Positions 47,701 to 60,801 of a stretch of DNA of 64,000 nucleotides are shown here, in pieces (positions within the stretch are counted from its first letter, which is position 1; every line of letters begins with the position of its first letter). The notes under the pieces are model-generated. The model did no database searches. It was not told where the DNA came from and worked only from the letters and a program-made list of their open reading frames with translations. A program made the position numbers and the translations under genes. This stretch comes from Gelatoporia subvermispora B (Eukaryota; Basidiomycota; Agaricomycetes; Polyporales; Gelatoporiaceae): contig KB445808.1 of the NCBI GenBank assembly GCA_000320605.2, forward strand, positions 372,001 through 436,000. The letters run 5' to 3'.

Positions 47701-49895
47701 TGAACTACGGGAAGGCCTTCCTGGCATGCCGCAAGCATCGCGTCGATCTGAACGTACTTGTGGAACATGATCGAGACGCGTTCTTCAAGAGTATTCCGGC
47801 GTTCGTGGAACAGATCGCGGAGGTGGATTACATCAACCTATTCCTCACAAGCGTTGGGTAAATTTCACTGTCGCCGGCTGTTTCTCCCTATTGGCTAACG
47901 CCGAACTATGCTAGGCAAGGCACCCTCCCCGCCGAGCAGATCTCACGAGTATGCGATGAAGTGCGACTTGAACTAGAGAGAAGAGATCTCAAGAACTACG
48001 CCAGCTCGATTCTGACAGCACACGTGATGAAGAAGCCTGCGGATCATGAAGCTGCGCTCGCGTTGCTGCTTCGTCTTCGAGGTAAGCGACTGCACAAATT
48101 GGGGATACACATCGTATGAACCAGTTGCCAGACTCTGAGCCGGACCTCGTCGAGGATGCCGTGAAGTACATCATCTTTCTCGTTGACGCCGACAGCCTGT
48201 TCAACACCGCTCTCGGGATGTACGATTTCTCGCTCGTTCTGATGATCGCACAACATGCCCAGAAGGTTAGTGCGCCTCCTTCAGATATTCGTGACCAATT
48301 CCTGACCTCCCCGATGCAGGATCCGAGAGAATATCTTCCATTCCTACGTGAATTACGCGCCCTCGACCATTACTACCAGCGCTTCCGGATTGACGACCAT
48401 CTCAGGCGCTACGAGAAGGCGCTCACAAACCTCCAGTTCGCGGGTTCTGAGCGCTTCGACGAGGCGATGGCATATGTGGAGCAGCACCAATTGTACGACA
48501 AAGCCCTTGAACTGTGGCGGGGGACTAATGACTACGAGGTAATGTCACTCTCAATCACTTCCAGCACTGTTCTCACTTTTGAACCAGTCGGTCCTTGAAT
48601 TGTATGGTGAATGGCTTTACGAACGGCGAGAGTACAAAGAAGCGGCATTCGGTAGGATGATTCGGAAAAATGTCAGGATCAAGGCTGATTGGCGGTGAAG
48701 TCTTCAGGCAGGCGGGAAAACTCAAGAAAGCGATGGTTGCTCACGAGAAAGCGCTCGACTGGCAAGAACTGTTCGAGCTCGCGGTGCAGGCCAACACCCC
48801 GGAGGCGGAACTGAAGGACATGGGCTTCTCCATGGCAGGTATGCGCACATTCTGCTCTATGCCCGCTTCCTTGGTATGCTCACTTTGAATGGGTATGCAC
48901 AGAGGACCTTACGTTGAAGAAGCGCTACGCCGACGCCGCGCGCGTGTTCCTCGACTATGTCAAGGACATCCGCCACGCGGTCATCACCCTCGTCCAGGGC
49001 AATCTCTTCTCTGAAGCACGCCGGGTGATTGCGCTTGGCGCCCACCCAGAGCTATTGGAAGAGATCGTGCACCCGGGTACGCTAGAGAGTCGTGCGCAGA
49101 TAAGTGAGGACCTGAGCGAGATGAGGGAGCAGCTGAGGAAGCAGGCGAACCGTCTAAGGGAGCTCCGCGTAAGGAAGGTCGAAGAGCCTGGTGAGTGAAT
49201 CTGCGGTCGGCGTCGGCTTGGGGTTGATGGTATTTGCTACAGATGCGTTCTATGGAGTGGAAGACGCAGACTTGCATAATGTGGACGTCATGACGGACGT
49301 GTCGATGGCTCCCACCGCGTTCACACGATATACTGTGGCACCGTCGAGCGTTTCCCGGACAACCTCGAAGTGAGTGCTCTTGCGGTTTACCTGGTGTTTT
49401 CTGATACTATCACTGTTGTAGGCGTAGCAGTAGGTCGAAGAGGAAATTGGAGCGCAAAGTGGGCTCCGGACGCAAGGGTACAGTTGACGAGGAAGAGTAC
49501 CTGCTCAAGTCGGTTACCAAACTCGTCGGGCGGTTCACCTCTACACAGGGTACGTGTCCTGTGATCAGAGAGAAGATGCATGCTGATGCCGATTTCTCAT
49601 AGCTGATGCTGTCGCCCTCATTCCTCATCTCCTGCAATTCACGGAGGAGCACCAAAGTGAGGGCTTGGCTCTGCAAGACGAGCTTGCCGGCTTCGAGAAG
49701 GAGCTACGCGAAGCAGTGGACGGAATTTGGCAGCCCCCTGAGAGCGAGGCCGAGGGCGTAACGAATGAAAGCTGGGCAGTACGGATGCAGGAACACGAAA
49801 AAAGACGCCAGATAAACCCGTTGGAGAAGGTTACGAAGCCGGATGTCAAGAAACAGGAGTGGAGCTTGAAGCTGGCTATCCATGGTCGGTCATGA
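44735..49895 (+). CDS. ELP1: Elongator complex scaffold subunit ELP1 (IKI3)
   Basis: Twenty-one exons join in phase to 1363 residues, the expected size: 44735-44932, 44974-45195, 45247-45328, 45386-45466, 45519-45706, 45767-46136, 46194-46224, 46286-46398, 46449-46541, 46596-47132, 47186-47645, 47699-47857, 47915-48081, 48132-48265, 48320-48538, 48588-48651, 48701-48838, 48903-49190, 49243-49369, 49422-49549, 49603-49895. The N-terminal two-thirds form WD40 propellers (WGPDDSLLVLVTG, GWGTKATQFHGS, VVQLWTMGNYHWYLKQE, LLTPFRSHNVPPPM). The rest is TPR-like (YGKAFLACRKHRVDLN, VEDAVKYIIFLVDAD). A basic stretch near residue 1225 (RSSRSKRKLERK) before TVDEEEYLLKSV matches the tRNA-binding and dimer region. 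Elp1 scaffolds the Elp123 complex that modifies wobble uridines (cm5U) in cytosolic tRNA. Exon 2 could start 12 nt later. The 51-nt segment 45196-45246 is called intron but is readable. Confidence 0.95.
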
Positions 49896-50683
49896 CTCGT
49901 CCCTGCGAGTTTCTAGAGCTGGACTATACTATTGCAGAACTTTCATCACCTGTAGCGTTAGCTGTACATCAGTGACTCGCTGTAGCGGTCAAAACGTCGA
50001 TCTACAAATAGATAGACAATTTCTTTTCGCCCATCGTCGGTCTCAGGTATCGTTGACGGAGTTTTTTACGCACCAGCGGCGTAAGTGGTTACATCAAAGG
50101 TGCAGGTTTCCAGACTCAGCTACGTCGCACGTCTTCCGCCGCTTCTCACCGATCGGGCTGACTGAGGCTGACTGATATGTTTGGCGCCCGTGCGCCCGAT
50201 GCTAATCTAATCTGAGGTGAGATCTAAAAGTCTAAGACTGCACGTGGCCGAGATCTTCACGGCGATGATACGTCGATGACGCTTGAATCTGAGCGAGTTT
50301 TCTCGAACTTGTCTTCTCCCAAGTCACTCGACCCCATCTGTAATACAGTATATCGTGAGGATTCCATTGCAAGGCTCCTTGACAATGAGAGGGGCGACTC
50401 TCACAGGGGGTCTGGATACGCGTGTAGTGGCTGACAAATGCACCTGGAGAAGGCGACCGGGCGGATTCTGCTCAAAGCCGGATGTACGGATGAAGGCTGA
50501 GAGCGCTGAGGGCTGAGTAAGAATGGTCGGTGACGGAATATGGAACAACGGTTCTGACGCAGGCTGGCTACCTGACCAAGAAACATATAAAAGGGGGTCT
50601 CGTCATACTTTGCCAGAACCCAACTCAGTTTGTGAACTGCTGCCAAACCTCCAAACAACTGTTCTTCCTCATCTGACTTTGCA
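49896..50683. other. Intergenic with promoter of the next gene
   Basis: No gene is seen. The last 100 bases hold a strong TATA box and a C/T-rich leader for the reductase at 50684. Confidence 0.45.
50586..50592 (+). promoter_or_regulatory. TATA box of the MDR reductase
   Basis: TATAAAA lies 98 bases before the ATG at 50684. A pyrimidine-rich stretch and a CAACTGTTCTTCC leader follow at the expected distance for initiation. Confidence 0.6.
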
Positions 50684-52094
50684 ATGGCCCCTGTAAAGAA
50701 CGGACGTCATTTGTTCAACGAAATCCCCAAGGGTATGTCTTCGTCGTGCATGTCTTCTTGGAGTCTCTAGCTGACAAAGATACGATATGCAGGCTTCCCT
50801 GAGCCCGGAAAGACGACAGTCTACGATGAGTCGGAGACCATCGACCTCGAGAAAGCGCCGTTGAACGGTGGCTTCCTTGTGAAGACCCTCGTCCTCTCCA
50901 TCGACCCTTACATGCGCGGCCGGATGCGTGACGCTAGCATCAAGAGCTACGCAGTACGTCTTCTCGTCCCAAGAGCTTTTCCTGAGCGCTGACACAATGG
51001 CCAGCCCCCCTTCTACATCGGCAAGCCGTAAGTCGTGACAGCCTAATTGCAGTCTACTTTTGATGCTGACACACGCAAAGTCTGGACAACTTCGGTGTCG
51101 GCAAGGTCCTGCGCTCTGAGAACCCCGCGTTCAAAGCCGGGGACCACGTCTATGGCATGCTGCGTATGTTGCCAACGTTCGCACTACAAGACAGATGTCG
51201 CTAATTTCGCCCGCAGCATTCCAGGAATACTTCGTCGCGCAGGACGCGCAGCAGTTCCGCCTGCTTGAAAACAAGGAGGGTCTGCCCTGGTCCGCGTACG
51301 TCGGCGTGTGTGGCATGCCCGGCCAGACGGCCTACTACGCATGGAAGGAGTGGTCCGCTGCCAAGAAGGTACGTTGCATTGCGTGAAACCACGTTCAATT
51401 TGATCTGACGGGAATACAGGGCGAGGTCGCGTTTGTGACTTCCGCATCTGGCCCCGTCGGCGCGACGGTGGTGCAGCTCGCGAAGGGCGACGGCTGCAAG
51501 GTCATCGCGTCGGCCGGTTCAGACGACAAGGTCGCCTTCGTGAAAACCGTCGGCGCGGACGTCGCGTTCAACTACAAGACTGAGGACACCCGCAAAGTCC
51601 TCGAGAAGGAGGGCCCCATTGACATGTAAGTTGTAACAGTTCTTGTACAGGAGCTTGGCACTTAGCTGACGGCGCTCAGTTTCTGGGACAACGTCGGTGG
51701 TGAGACCCTCGAGGCAGCCATCGAGGCCGCCAACGTCCATGGGCGCTTTATTGTACGTCCCCTTCTCTTCTCCGCCCAATCCTCTCTCACCCAAGTCGCA
51801 CTTCGACAGGAATGCGGCATGATCTCGCAATACAACACCTCCGACCCGTACCCGGTCAAGAACCTGATACAGATCGTCGGGAAGCAGCTCAAGATACACG
51901 GCTTCATCGTCTTCTCGATGCACGACAAGTACCAAGATGAGTTCTACCGCGAGGTGCCGCGCCGCGTCGCCGCGGGCGAGATCAAGTACCAGGAGGACAT
52001 CACTCGCGGACTCGACAAGGTCAGTGAGGCGATCCTCGACGTCCAGACCGGCAAGAACCAGGGCAAGAAGGTCATTGTGGTCGCCGATGACTGA
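50684..52094 (+). CDS. NADP-dependent MDR reductase, 2-alkenal/prostaglandin reductase type
   Basis: Exons 50684-50732, 50793-50953, 51005-51027, 51081-51163, 51217-51368, 51420-51625, 51680-51752 and 51810-52094 join in phase to 343 residues, the standard length. Family marks: SIDPYMRGRM near residue 60, the Rossmann segment SASGPVGATVVQLAK, GADVAFNYK, DNVGGETLEAAI, and GRFIECGMISQYN. The C-terminus ends GKKVIVVADD. Zinc-binding cysteines of classical alcohol dehydrogenases are absent, as in the leukotriene B4 dehydrogenase and 2-alkenal reductase branch. These cytosolic enzymes reduce the C=C of enals and enones with NADPH and protect against reactive aldehydes. The exact substrate is unknown. 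A good TATA box suggests inducible or strong expression. It is convergent with the next gene. Confidence 0.93.
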
Positions 52095-52348
52095 GTCAAC
52101 TAGATTCGGGTGTATCGATGTATTATAGTGTTGAACTATGTCTGTACCAATACAGTAATCATTCTATCCGTCCCTCCTATAAAAGCGGAAATGCAAGCAT
52201 TGTCAGATTCGTTTACATAGCAGAACTGCACACTCCATATGCATGCTTAATCCCCGCCAATATATGTCCTTCCATGATACATCCGATAAGATTCTGTACC
52301 AAAAGATCAATGCTCTTCTAATAGACAAGGTCAGTCTACAAACCTAGA

Positions 52349-54014
52349 TTAGCGATCCTTCCTCGATTCGTTCTTGTCCGTGTGCACGATCGCGCTCTCA
52401 AACTCAACCCGCCCGGTCTTCTCAAGACGCCTCATAATAACTTCACCCAGGGCGCTGGCCGGAGTCAGCACGCCGCCGGCATGAGCGAGCGGTGGCAGGG
52501 ACGGCTTGTCCAGCAAAAGCGCCAGCGCACTTTCTGAGATCATCACTGGGGCGAGACAGCGTCAGCCATGTCCGAAGGACAAGTAGGAACACAGTGCATT
52601 GTACATACCTGCGGTCAGCGAGTAACCAGGGTCGCCCCGTCCGCGCATGATGGACTTGACATGCAGGGCAGGTCGCGAAGGTGTCGGGACAGACGAGGTG
52701 TAGTTGGTCGCTTCAACCCAGCCATTCCGCATCGCGCTAGGGATTGATAAGTTGATAGTGTTCTATATGCCGAGCAAGACTAATAGCGCACCTTTCAGAC
52801 GGACCCTCGCCAGATTTGGGCAGGAACTTCCATAGCAAGTGGCGCACCTGTATCTGTGTCAGCTCGCTTCCAAGTTGGATACACGTCACTAGGACTCACT
52901 GGACGGAATATAGCCAATATGACCGCGGTGACCATGAACCCAATACTGAAGAGCACTGCCGGAATACGCCCCGGCACAGGGAGGATCATCGCCTCGCGGT
53001 ACGTGAACTGCGGGCCATACGTGCGACGCCTCAGGTCTTCCACCTTCCCGAGTAACTGCGCTGGGAGGTTGTACCCACTGGGCGAGAGCGTCGCAAGCGC
53101 GTGCAGGCCCCACGTGCGTTGGACGATGGACTGGTTCGGCTGCGCCATCGGGAAGAACGTGCCAAACGCACCCCGGGCGAATGGCACAGCGTACGCGAGC
53201 TGCATGCGTGGGACGCGTGCGCCACGTATTGCGGGGCTCAGCGTGTACGGCCGATTCGACTCCTGGACGATGTGTCGAGGTACTTCGTCCAGCATCGTCA
53301 GCATCGTCGAGAGCGTCCCGCCGGAGACGCCCCCGCGGAGGCTGTAGAACGTCTGGGAGTGTGCCAGCTCGGTGTCGGGGCCAGCCTCGCGCTTGAGGGT
53401 GTTATTCGAGAGAAACACGAGCAAGTCAGCGGGGAGAGAGTCAAAGCCGCATGCGGGCACAATGATGGCGCCGATCTTCATCGCCAGTACCTCGTACCTT
53501 GGACGACCGTCAGACAAGGAGTCGGGGATCTAGGGATGAGCTTACTTCTCAATGATTTGGCGGTTCCAATACGTCTCGCCGCTGAGATCGACATAGTGCT
53601 TCCCGTACCGAGCACATGCTCTGAAATTAAGCCAGGTTGGAAGACTCGATCTGAAGGAAAGAAAGTCGACGTACTGCACAACAGGGGTCCCCCACCGCCA
53701 GTAAGGGCCGACCGTGTTCAAGACCACCTTGGCTTGCCTCACCGCGGCATCGATCTGTTCCGGGTCTGTAACATCGACTTGAAGCTTCTCGACGCTCTCA
53801 TCCAGCTCATATGTTCTGACGAGTTCCTCGAGCTTGGACTTCGAGCGCGCAGCTACCGCGAACTTGAACGAGGCACGTTCAGGATGGGTCGCAAGGTAGC
53901 GGGTGATGAGGCGACCCGTGAAACCTGTTCAAAGCGGAGCAAACGTCAGGTCCAAGCAATTGTGTCAGAACTGTGAACTTGACCTGTTGCTCCCAGAACA
54001 AGAATGTCAACCAT
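52349..54014 (-). CDS. Saccharopine-dehydrogenase-like oxidoreductase (SCCPDH type)
   Basis: Exons complement(53984-54014, 53675-53924, 53546-53620, 52900-53497, 52792-52847, 52609-52736, 52349-52545) join in phase to 444 residues, close to the family length. The Rossmann fold starts at once (ILVLGATGFTGR), followed by FAVAARSKSKLEEL, VLNTVGPYWRWGTPVVQ and YVDLSGETYW. CGFDSLPADLLV and the TFYSLRGGVSGGT block are typical of trans-acting enoyl reductase / SCCPDH proteins. A hydrophobic segment (VLFSIGFMVTAVILAIF, about residues 300-317) suggests membrane or lipid-droplet association, as seen for animal SCCPDH. True saccharopine activity is not implied; the reaction is unknown. Confidence 0.9.
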
Positions 54015-54457
54015 TGGCTTGAACTGTAGCTTTCAGGGGCCGATTCTACAGAAGGCTATGACTGTCGCAGCTATTCACTATATGCGCAACATTCACGATC
54101 ACCGTTTAGCGCACCTTCCTGACCTGTGTTACTTTAGATTGAATAGTGGTAGTTGCAGAAATATACGACGTTTGACGAAACATTGTTGCTCGGAGTCGCT
54201 CCTCTTCACGGTCTCGCGTCCCTGACAGGCCTGAGCGCTAAGGGGCGCGTCACTGATGAATGTCACGTGCACTGCATATGCATCGTGGGCGCTTCTTGTT
54301 CTCTCAGGCCTCGAGCTGCCTCGAGTTGACTGACCTTCACGAATTCTTACAACCTCTTGTGTCTTGAAGAGTTTTTTCAATCCTCGTATACGACCTGGTT
54401 CTACACTTGCTTGATATAAAAGTCTATCTGGCTTTAATAAGAAGAGAGGCTACCACG
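54015..54457. other. Divergent intergenic region
   Basis: Promoters of the SCCPDH-like gene (minus) and the RS-rich gene (plus) lie here. A TATAAAA at 54415-54421 is only about 37 bases before the downstream ATG, which is close for a functional TATA box. Confidence 0.4.
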
Positions 54458-55633
54458 ATGGATCGAGAATACCGGTCGTACCGAGGCCGGAGTCGCAGCA
54501 GGGAGCGGGAGCGGGAATACCGCCGCCGGGACATTGGTCGGGATTCACCAAGGACGACAGATGCAGCTCGCAGACCATCGCGTTCACCACCGCCATATCA
54601 AGATCGCCAACCTGACCGAGCCCGGTCGCGCTCACCTAGACGAACCCACCACAGCCCGAGGCAACGCCACTCGGAGTCGCGCTCACGCTCACGCCTAAGG
54701 GATGATCTACGAGACGGGCACGACAGGCGAGAACGTAGGAAGGGACGCTCCGGGTCGCGTCCTCTGTCGTCGCACTCCCGCTCGCGTTCGCCGGATAGCC
54801 GGCGAAAGGAGCGGTCTCAGAGGAAACGCTCCCGGTCGTCTTCGGGGTCCTCGAGCTCCTCGGATGATAGGAAGCACAAGCGGAGGAAGGAGAAGCATAA
54901 GAGGAAGCGGAGCAAGAGTAGAGACCGGGAGAGGAAGGAGCGGAAGAAGGAGAAGAGGGAGAAGAAGGTGCGCATCTTACCGTTCATTTCGCTTGTAGGA
55001 TCGCCGCTCACATGTTGTCACACTCTAGAAGAAGAAAACTGCCGCTGCAAGCCATCATTGGGGGAAGTATGGTATCATTAATGAGACCGAGTGAGTCCCT
55101 TTCCTTCCGATAAGCTTCATCCAATTGCTTAGCACCCGCCACCTAGCCTGTACAATAAGGAACAAGAATTCCGGGCCTGGTTAGTGGAGGAGCGCAAGAT
55201 TAACCCCGAGACCATCACCAAGGACCAGACGAAGAAAGAGTTTGCGCGCTTCGTCGAGGACTACAACACCGCGACACTCCCGCACGAGAAGTTCTACCAC
55301 ATGGAGGCGTACGAGCGACGCATGAACGCGCTGCGCGCGGGCGAGTTTGTTCCCCCGCCCGATGACAGTTACGACCCCATGGCGGACCTGCGCGCGCACG
55401 AGAGCAGCCACAAGCGCCGCCCGGTGGAGAAGGAGACGTACATGAATAAGGAGCAGCTGCAGGAGCTCCGCCGGGTGCAGAACGAGCGAATCGAAGTGCG
55501 TGACTTTGCATGTCTTGGAACAAGGTCTTTACTGATACTCTGTGATCATGCGAAGGCGGGCAGGATGAAGCTGCTGGGAATGGACATCAAACAGAACATG
55601 GGTGTGCGCATGGATGGGTCCGTGTTCGAATGA
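54458..55633 (+). CDS. RS-rich nuclear protein, SCI1/NKAPD1-like
   Basis: Exons 54458-54967, 55029-55090, 55147-55495 and 55556-55633 join in phase to 332 residues. Residues 1-170 are an arginine/serine-rich and lysine-rich tract with many RS, SR and KRKR repeats, as in splicing-related proteins. After the first intron comes a conserved block: WGKYGIINETDLYNKEQEF, then AWLVEERKINPE, then FARFVEDYNTATLPHEKFY. This layout of a charged tail plus a short helical module of the type EF.AWL.EE..F..FV.D.N...LP...Y resembles plant style cell-cycle inhibitor 1 and animal NKAPD1. I infer a nuclear, RNA-processing-linked role. Gene structure is solid; the family call is from memory of motifs and less sure. 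Confidence 0.72.
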
Positions 55634-57640
55634 CGGTCGCCAGTGCCAGTATATATGTACAATATCGCTTCTTGCCTTTAATCTGCTCGCTGCTCGAGAT
55701 CGCAGTCTCATCCCATGTGACACAGCCAACACTACAGTGACTTCCCCGAGACTATCCCAACATCCAAGGCGACGTATACACAAAGTCCGACCACTACGGA
55801 TACACCCTTACGGGACTACCCTGCTCATGATACCGACGGTGCCCGCCTCTGTACTTCAACTTATAGCCTTCGAGCCATTTCATAGCCGCTGCGCGAGCAG
55901 CATCCCACGGTCTGCTGTCAGATAAATGGGGAGCGACAGTGCTCTCTTGTCGCCCCCAGCGCCAGTGTGGCGTCTGCGAATGGAAAAGGGACGGCCGTAT
56001 CCGCCCTACTTTACGATCTACGGGACATGGGCTGAAGTCGAATATGCCCGGTAGTCATTATGGAGACGTGCGTACGTGAGTTGCGCTAGCTTGATACCCG
56101 CAGCACCATGTAGGCGTGGAGACATGGACCTACGTCTGGATCGACTGCCAGAAAATAATAATCGAAGGCATTGTAGCTGTCAGAGCGCAGAGCAGCTCAT
56201 TCCGGACGGCGTTGATGCATGTGGAACCCTGTTGCTCCCTAGGTGCATCATCCACAATGAAGCTGCTGAGGTTCAACCAGCTTCAATATCGAGAGGTGTG
56301 CACTGGTCAGCTGTGGCCGATGGAATGAGAACGTATGAGGAGACCTCGTCCGCATAAGCATTCGGGAAGATATATGTAGCTCGAAGTACCCCGTATTGGG
56401 AGCTGTACACTTGGCACCTACGTGACACAGCAGCGCTGATCGCGTTGGCGAACTCGCTCGCAGAAAGCCGAGATCGAGGAAGAAGAGGCCGCATTCAGCG
56501 CAGAAAGCACCTTCGTGGCGGTTCTCTCGGGAGGAGAAGCATACACGTGGATCTTTAGAAGTATCCGAAGAAAGCGTTCTTGGACGATGGGCTTCCGGAG
56601 TAAGATCGACCTCAGTTAATGATGTACCATCATCTCACGGACAATTAACATTATGGTTAGAATTAACGCTTAGGGCTAACCAATTCGTGGAGTAGATAAG
56701 ACTGACCTGGCTGCAGCAAGACATATATGCCTTGTGGCACGGGCGAAGTATCGATAGAGGGCCGATATTCCAGTCCATTGGCCGCTAGGCGAAGCAGGAA
56801 ATATGGCCCATCCTGAGCTTGTGCATACAATCATCGTCATCCACCGCTGCAACATTTGCACGGAGACTGAGTCGTGTTGTATGAACCCTGGACTAGTAGT
56901 TCGAGCTGGTATATACGGATTCGTGTTAGCGATCGAGGAGCAACCTGGATTACATGTACAGATGAACTATACCAGCTATACCCTTCGGTGTGGGCGAGCC
57001 GTTGTAAACGGTGGCATTTCGATGTTCAGTAAAGGGTTTGGTGGATATGCAGAGGTGAGCCGTGGCTGACGAAACAGAAAAAGGGAATGCGCTCCGTAGT
57101 GCCCTTGGAATACTGTACGACAACACTGCGAAGGCAAGTGTTTACTATTGAGACAATATGAGTCTTGAATCGTACTTGTCCGCTGGAAGACTTTTATTGG
57201 TATCTGACTTCGCAAGACTCCCAAGACAGTGTTGAGATGTGCCTGTGGACCTGAAGGAGCAAGGCAGTGCAGTCTTTCACAAAGAATATGCTTTCTGCTG
57301 TTAGAGACGAGGTAACAGTATGGTATTATGGCTTAGATTGTCGAACGAAGAGTGACAGCCTTCAAAGACAAAAGAGTCGTTCTCTCGAGGCTCGCCGTGC
57401 AAGTCGCGGCTCGCGCTTGTCCACAACGCGGTCTCGTGATCCCAATTTCACGATCAGACGCCTGGATCTCGTCCAATCACAAGCTGCGTCGCAGTGTGCT
57501 GACCTGGAACAAACTTGTACTTAGTCCACTCGAGAGCATGACAAAGCAAACACTGCGGTAAGTCCTTCTGTACTGTCCCAGCAAACAAAACAAGGTATAC
57601 TGTAAGTCCGACAGGAACCAAACGCCACAGGCCCGAGCGA
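55634..57640. other. 2-kb intergenic stretch, nothing firm
   Basis: This region lies between two genes that converge. A plus-strand piece at about 56116-56190 (TWTYVWIDCQKIIIEGIVAV) reads like one transmembrane exon, but I found no consistent neighbours. It may be a relic of a membrane-protein gene. No gene is supported. Confidence 0.3.
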
Positions 57641-60600
57641 CTATTCCTCATCCTCCTCATCCTCCTCGTCGGCCTCGTCTTCCGACACGTCCAGCCCTGC
57701 CTCGCGCATCCGTGCCTTGTCCCGCCTTCGCTTGCTGTTCAGCTCATCTAAAAGTACGAGCAGATCCTCCTGCTCCTTCTCCACTTCGCGCCGCTTCTCC
57801 TGCGCCTCCTGCAGTTCGCTAGAGAGCGACGCAACCTGTTCGTGTAGGGCCTCGCGCTGGTTGTGGCAACACATTAATTAAATTGAAAAAGGGGTAGCAG
57901 GGCAACGAACCTCTTGTGCTGCAATAGACAGACTGCTCAGCTGGGCTTGCAGAGCCTCCATCTCGGAGGCCTGGTTCCGGATGACGTCTCGCAATGAAGC
58001 GACCACCATCGCAGTGTCTTGCCCTAGGCATCTTCGTTAGCGATCGTGCGAATCTAGGGCGAAAATAACGTACCTGCAGAAGATGACAACGAGTTCGGAT
58101 CTGTCGCGATGCCTTTCTCGATCGTATCTATCGAACGCTCATAAGCGCATGCTAAAGGGAGGGAAAAGGTTGGCTCACGGTAATTCGACTTCCAGAAGTC
58201 AACAAACGCCCAGTCGAACCAGATCTCCGCCTCATCTGTGTCCTGCTTGGGCGCACCTGTTGTGGGATGATGCGCCAGGGAGCCAGGGTATGGTAGGACG
58301 ATCGTATCTGGACCAACTGCTTTGAACCTGTCGTCGTCCCGCAGATGTGTGATGCGCCCGGCGAGCATGTCCAAACCGAGGCGGGTCAGGATGGGATATA
58401 TCGTGGACCTGATCAGAGCCATATCAGCGCCATATCGTCAAAGACAGCATAAGTCAGGCTACGCACCTAGTGATCTCTCCTGGCTCACGGTTGAACTCAT
58501 AGCACACACCCAGCAAGAACGCACAAAGCCCCGGTATAACCCCGTCCGTGTCCGCCGTCTGGTTGATCGGCTCAACAAGCTATGCCAAAGGTCAGATTAT
58601 CAGCCCGATCCCACATCTCACTGTCGCCCCAATCAGTCACTGCCCGCTCACCATACTGATCGCGCCCGCTTCCAAGAACCCTCTCACCGCCTTTGGGTCC
58701 TCCCACAACCACTGCGCAAGCAGCGTCAAATACCCCACCAACAGCCTATCCCACTCTCTCGCCTCCTTCTCGGGCGTGTCCGCGCGCGCCCGGGCGAGGA
58801 GCGCGAGCGAGAGGTGCTCGCTCAGGATCGACAGCACGCTCTGCGGCTCGTCTAGCTCCTCTGGCTCTTCCGGCGCCGGCGCGGGGCCACCGTCTGCGGG
58901 CACGAAGAAGCTCCCACCCGCACCCGAGCCGGAGGGCCGAGGCACGATGCTGCGCGCGAGGGCTTTGGCGCGCGGGGAGCCACGAAGGAGGTGCGCGAAG
59001 AGATACGCGGCGAGATGCGTGGACGTGACGGCCGCGGCGGAGAGCGGCTGCGCGGGCGGTGTGGTGAGTGCGTGCAGGAGCGGCGTCACGGGCGTCGGGT
59101 CGGGAGAGTCTGGGTAGGGTGAGCAATGTTAAGGGCGCGAATTAAGGAATGGATGCGTACCGGAAGGAACCATCGCTTGCACGATCGCCTCGCGTATATC
59201 ATCCTTCTGCACAAAATTCTGTATAGTGCGATTGCATGGTCAGCTGTGGCCCCCCAGGACCGAGCGCGAGGGCGATGCTGACCTGGAATACGCCCGTCGC
59301 TGCGGCGCGGAGTTCAAGCCCGTCTTTCGTCCGGCGCTCGCCTTCGAGGATGCCGTTGTATTCGCCATGCAGGACGAGCTCGACGATCGCGTCAAGCGCG
59401 GACGCGGGCTCCAGACGGTCCCACTCCTCGCCATTTGTGTCGGGCACAGGCATATACGGCGTGAGCACCAGATGCGCGAGCGGTAGCAAGGACAGATTGG
59501 TCGGGAGGAGTTTCAGTGCCTTTCCAACGCCAAAGCCCGCGTCAGTCACGGGTGGTACTAGAATTTGTACGTGAACCGCACCTGTGTCTTGATCGCCGCG
59601 GGCATATTCGACGCGAGCCCGATCTCGAGTAAGCACCGGTTGAACGCAAACGTGAGCGCGTCGTGTGCCTGGCCGTCCTCAGCATCCCGCGCACACACAG
59701 CTCGGCCGCGCGGACTGCACACTCACATTCGGGCCCGTGCTCTTCGCAAGGATGCCGACGATGTTCACCACCAGAGCCGCGTTCGCGTGCTTCTGCCTGT
59801 CTTCCCACAGCTGCAGTGCGAACTGTTGCGGCGGCGGCTGGTCATGTGGGAGGTCCGGCGGGTAGCCTAGCAGCGAGAGTAGCAGCGGCGGCAAGGTCGA
59901 TGCACGCAAGTAGCTCTGCCCGATCGTGTGTGAGACATGGGAGGAATACAGGGGCGAGGAAAGACACCGACCTACCTGATTCGACTGGTTGAATCGCAAC
60001 AGCCCGTCTACGCATGCGAGCGCGTCCTGCGTCGCAATCCCGCCCTCGATGCCACCTTCGCGCAAGACGATGTTGAAGAGCTTCTCAAATGCACCCTCAA
60101 ACGCGAGGATCTTCTGGATTTCGGGGCTTTGCGCGATAAGTGACTTGACGACATAGAGGGCCTCTGTGGTGATAGTCAGATTCCACAGCTACTGCGGTAT
60201 GTGAGCGCATTTTGCGCGCAATCGACAGCGTGGTATTAGGCGTGGTATGCGACGTACCGTTGCGTATGATCTCCCTCTGATCATCCAGGACGGCGATGAA
60301 ACTTGTTGGGCCCGCCGGTGCTTTCAGGAAATGGCCCTGCACGACCTGTCGCCGATTCTGTAGCAGTGTCGCGAGGTATTGCAACGCGGCAAATCGCAGG
60401 TAAAACGTCTGCTCTCCAACCAGTGCAAGTATCTTGTGAGCCGCCTTCTCGTCTTTCAGGACCACATCCGTATGCTTGAACCCGAGCTCGCGCGCCGCAG
60501 CACTCGCGCCGTCCTCGACTTCGCATAGGATGTTTAATGTCTCGAGCACGGCCTTGCCAATATCTGCGTCGATCTCCGCATCATTCTGCAGCACATCAAG

Positions 60601-60801
60601 AAGTCCCGAAAGTGCGTGCTCGCCCACGTCTGCTTTGTGGTCGCGCGAGAGGCCCTTGAGCGACAGAACTGCGGCTCGGCGATCGGCGATGAGTGTGGAG
60701 GGCGACAAACGGTCTGCGAGACGAGATATTGTGTCTTCAGCCGACTGAGGCGCACCAGTTGGTCCTCGCAGGGCAATGTACGTTTGTGACAAGAATTCCA
60801 T
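57641..60801 (-). CDS. USO1: USO1/p115 vesicle tethering factor
   Basis: Twelve exons join in phase to 828 residues: complement(60258-60801, 59976-60163, 59727-59915, 59582-59668, 59283-59519, 59161-59218, 58652-59109, 58467-58579, 58179-58408, 58074-58127, 57911-58023, 57641-57856). The N-terminal armadillo-like head opens MEFLSQTYIALRG and has DRRAAVLSLKGLSRDH, FYLRFAALQYLATLL, then NEALYVVKSLIAQSPEIQKI. The family block FWKSNYHTIEKGIA lies near residue 680 and leads into a coiled coil. The last exon (LSSELQEAQEKRREVEKEQE) ends in an acidic tail of D and E. Uso1/p115 tethers ER-derived COPII vesicles to the cis-Golgi with Ypt1/Rab1. The coiled coil is much shorter than in budding yeast Uso1, closer to animal p115. 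A stretch near residues 465-500 is low complexity (GSGAGG, PAPAPEEPEEL). Confidence 0.93.

Noticed and set aside
50586..52094. 50.7 kb and 61.5 kb MDR genes as a duplicated pair
   Set aside because: Intron positions, lengths and motifs differ. They belong to different MDR branches.
56116..56325. Seventy-residue frame that looks like part of a membrane protein
   Set aside because: One hydrophobic piece only. I found no matching upstream or downstream exons or family motif.
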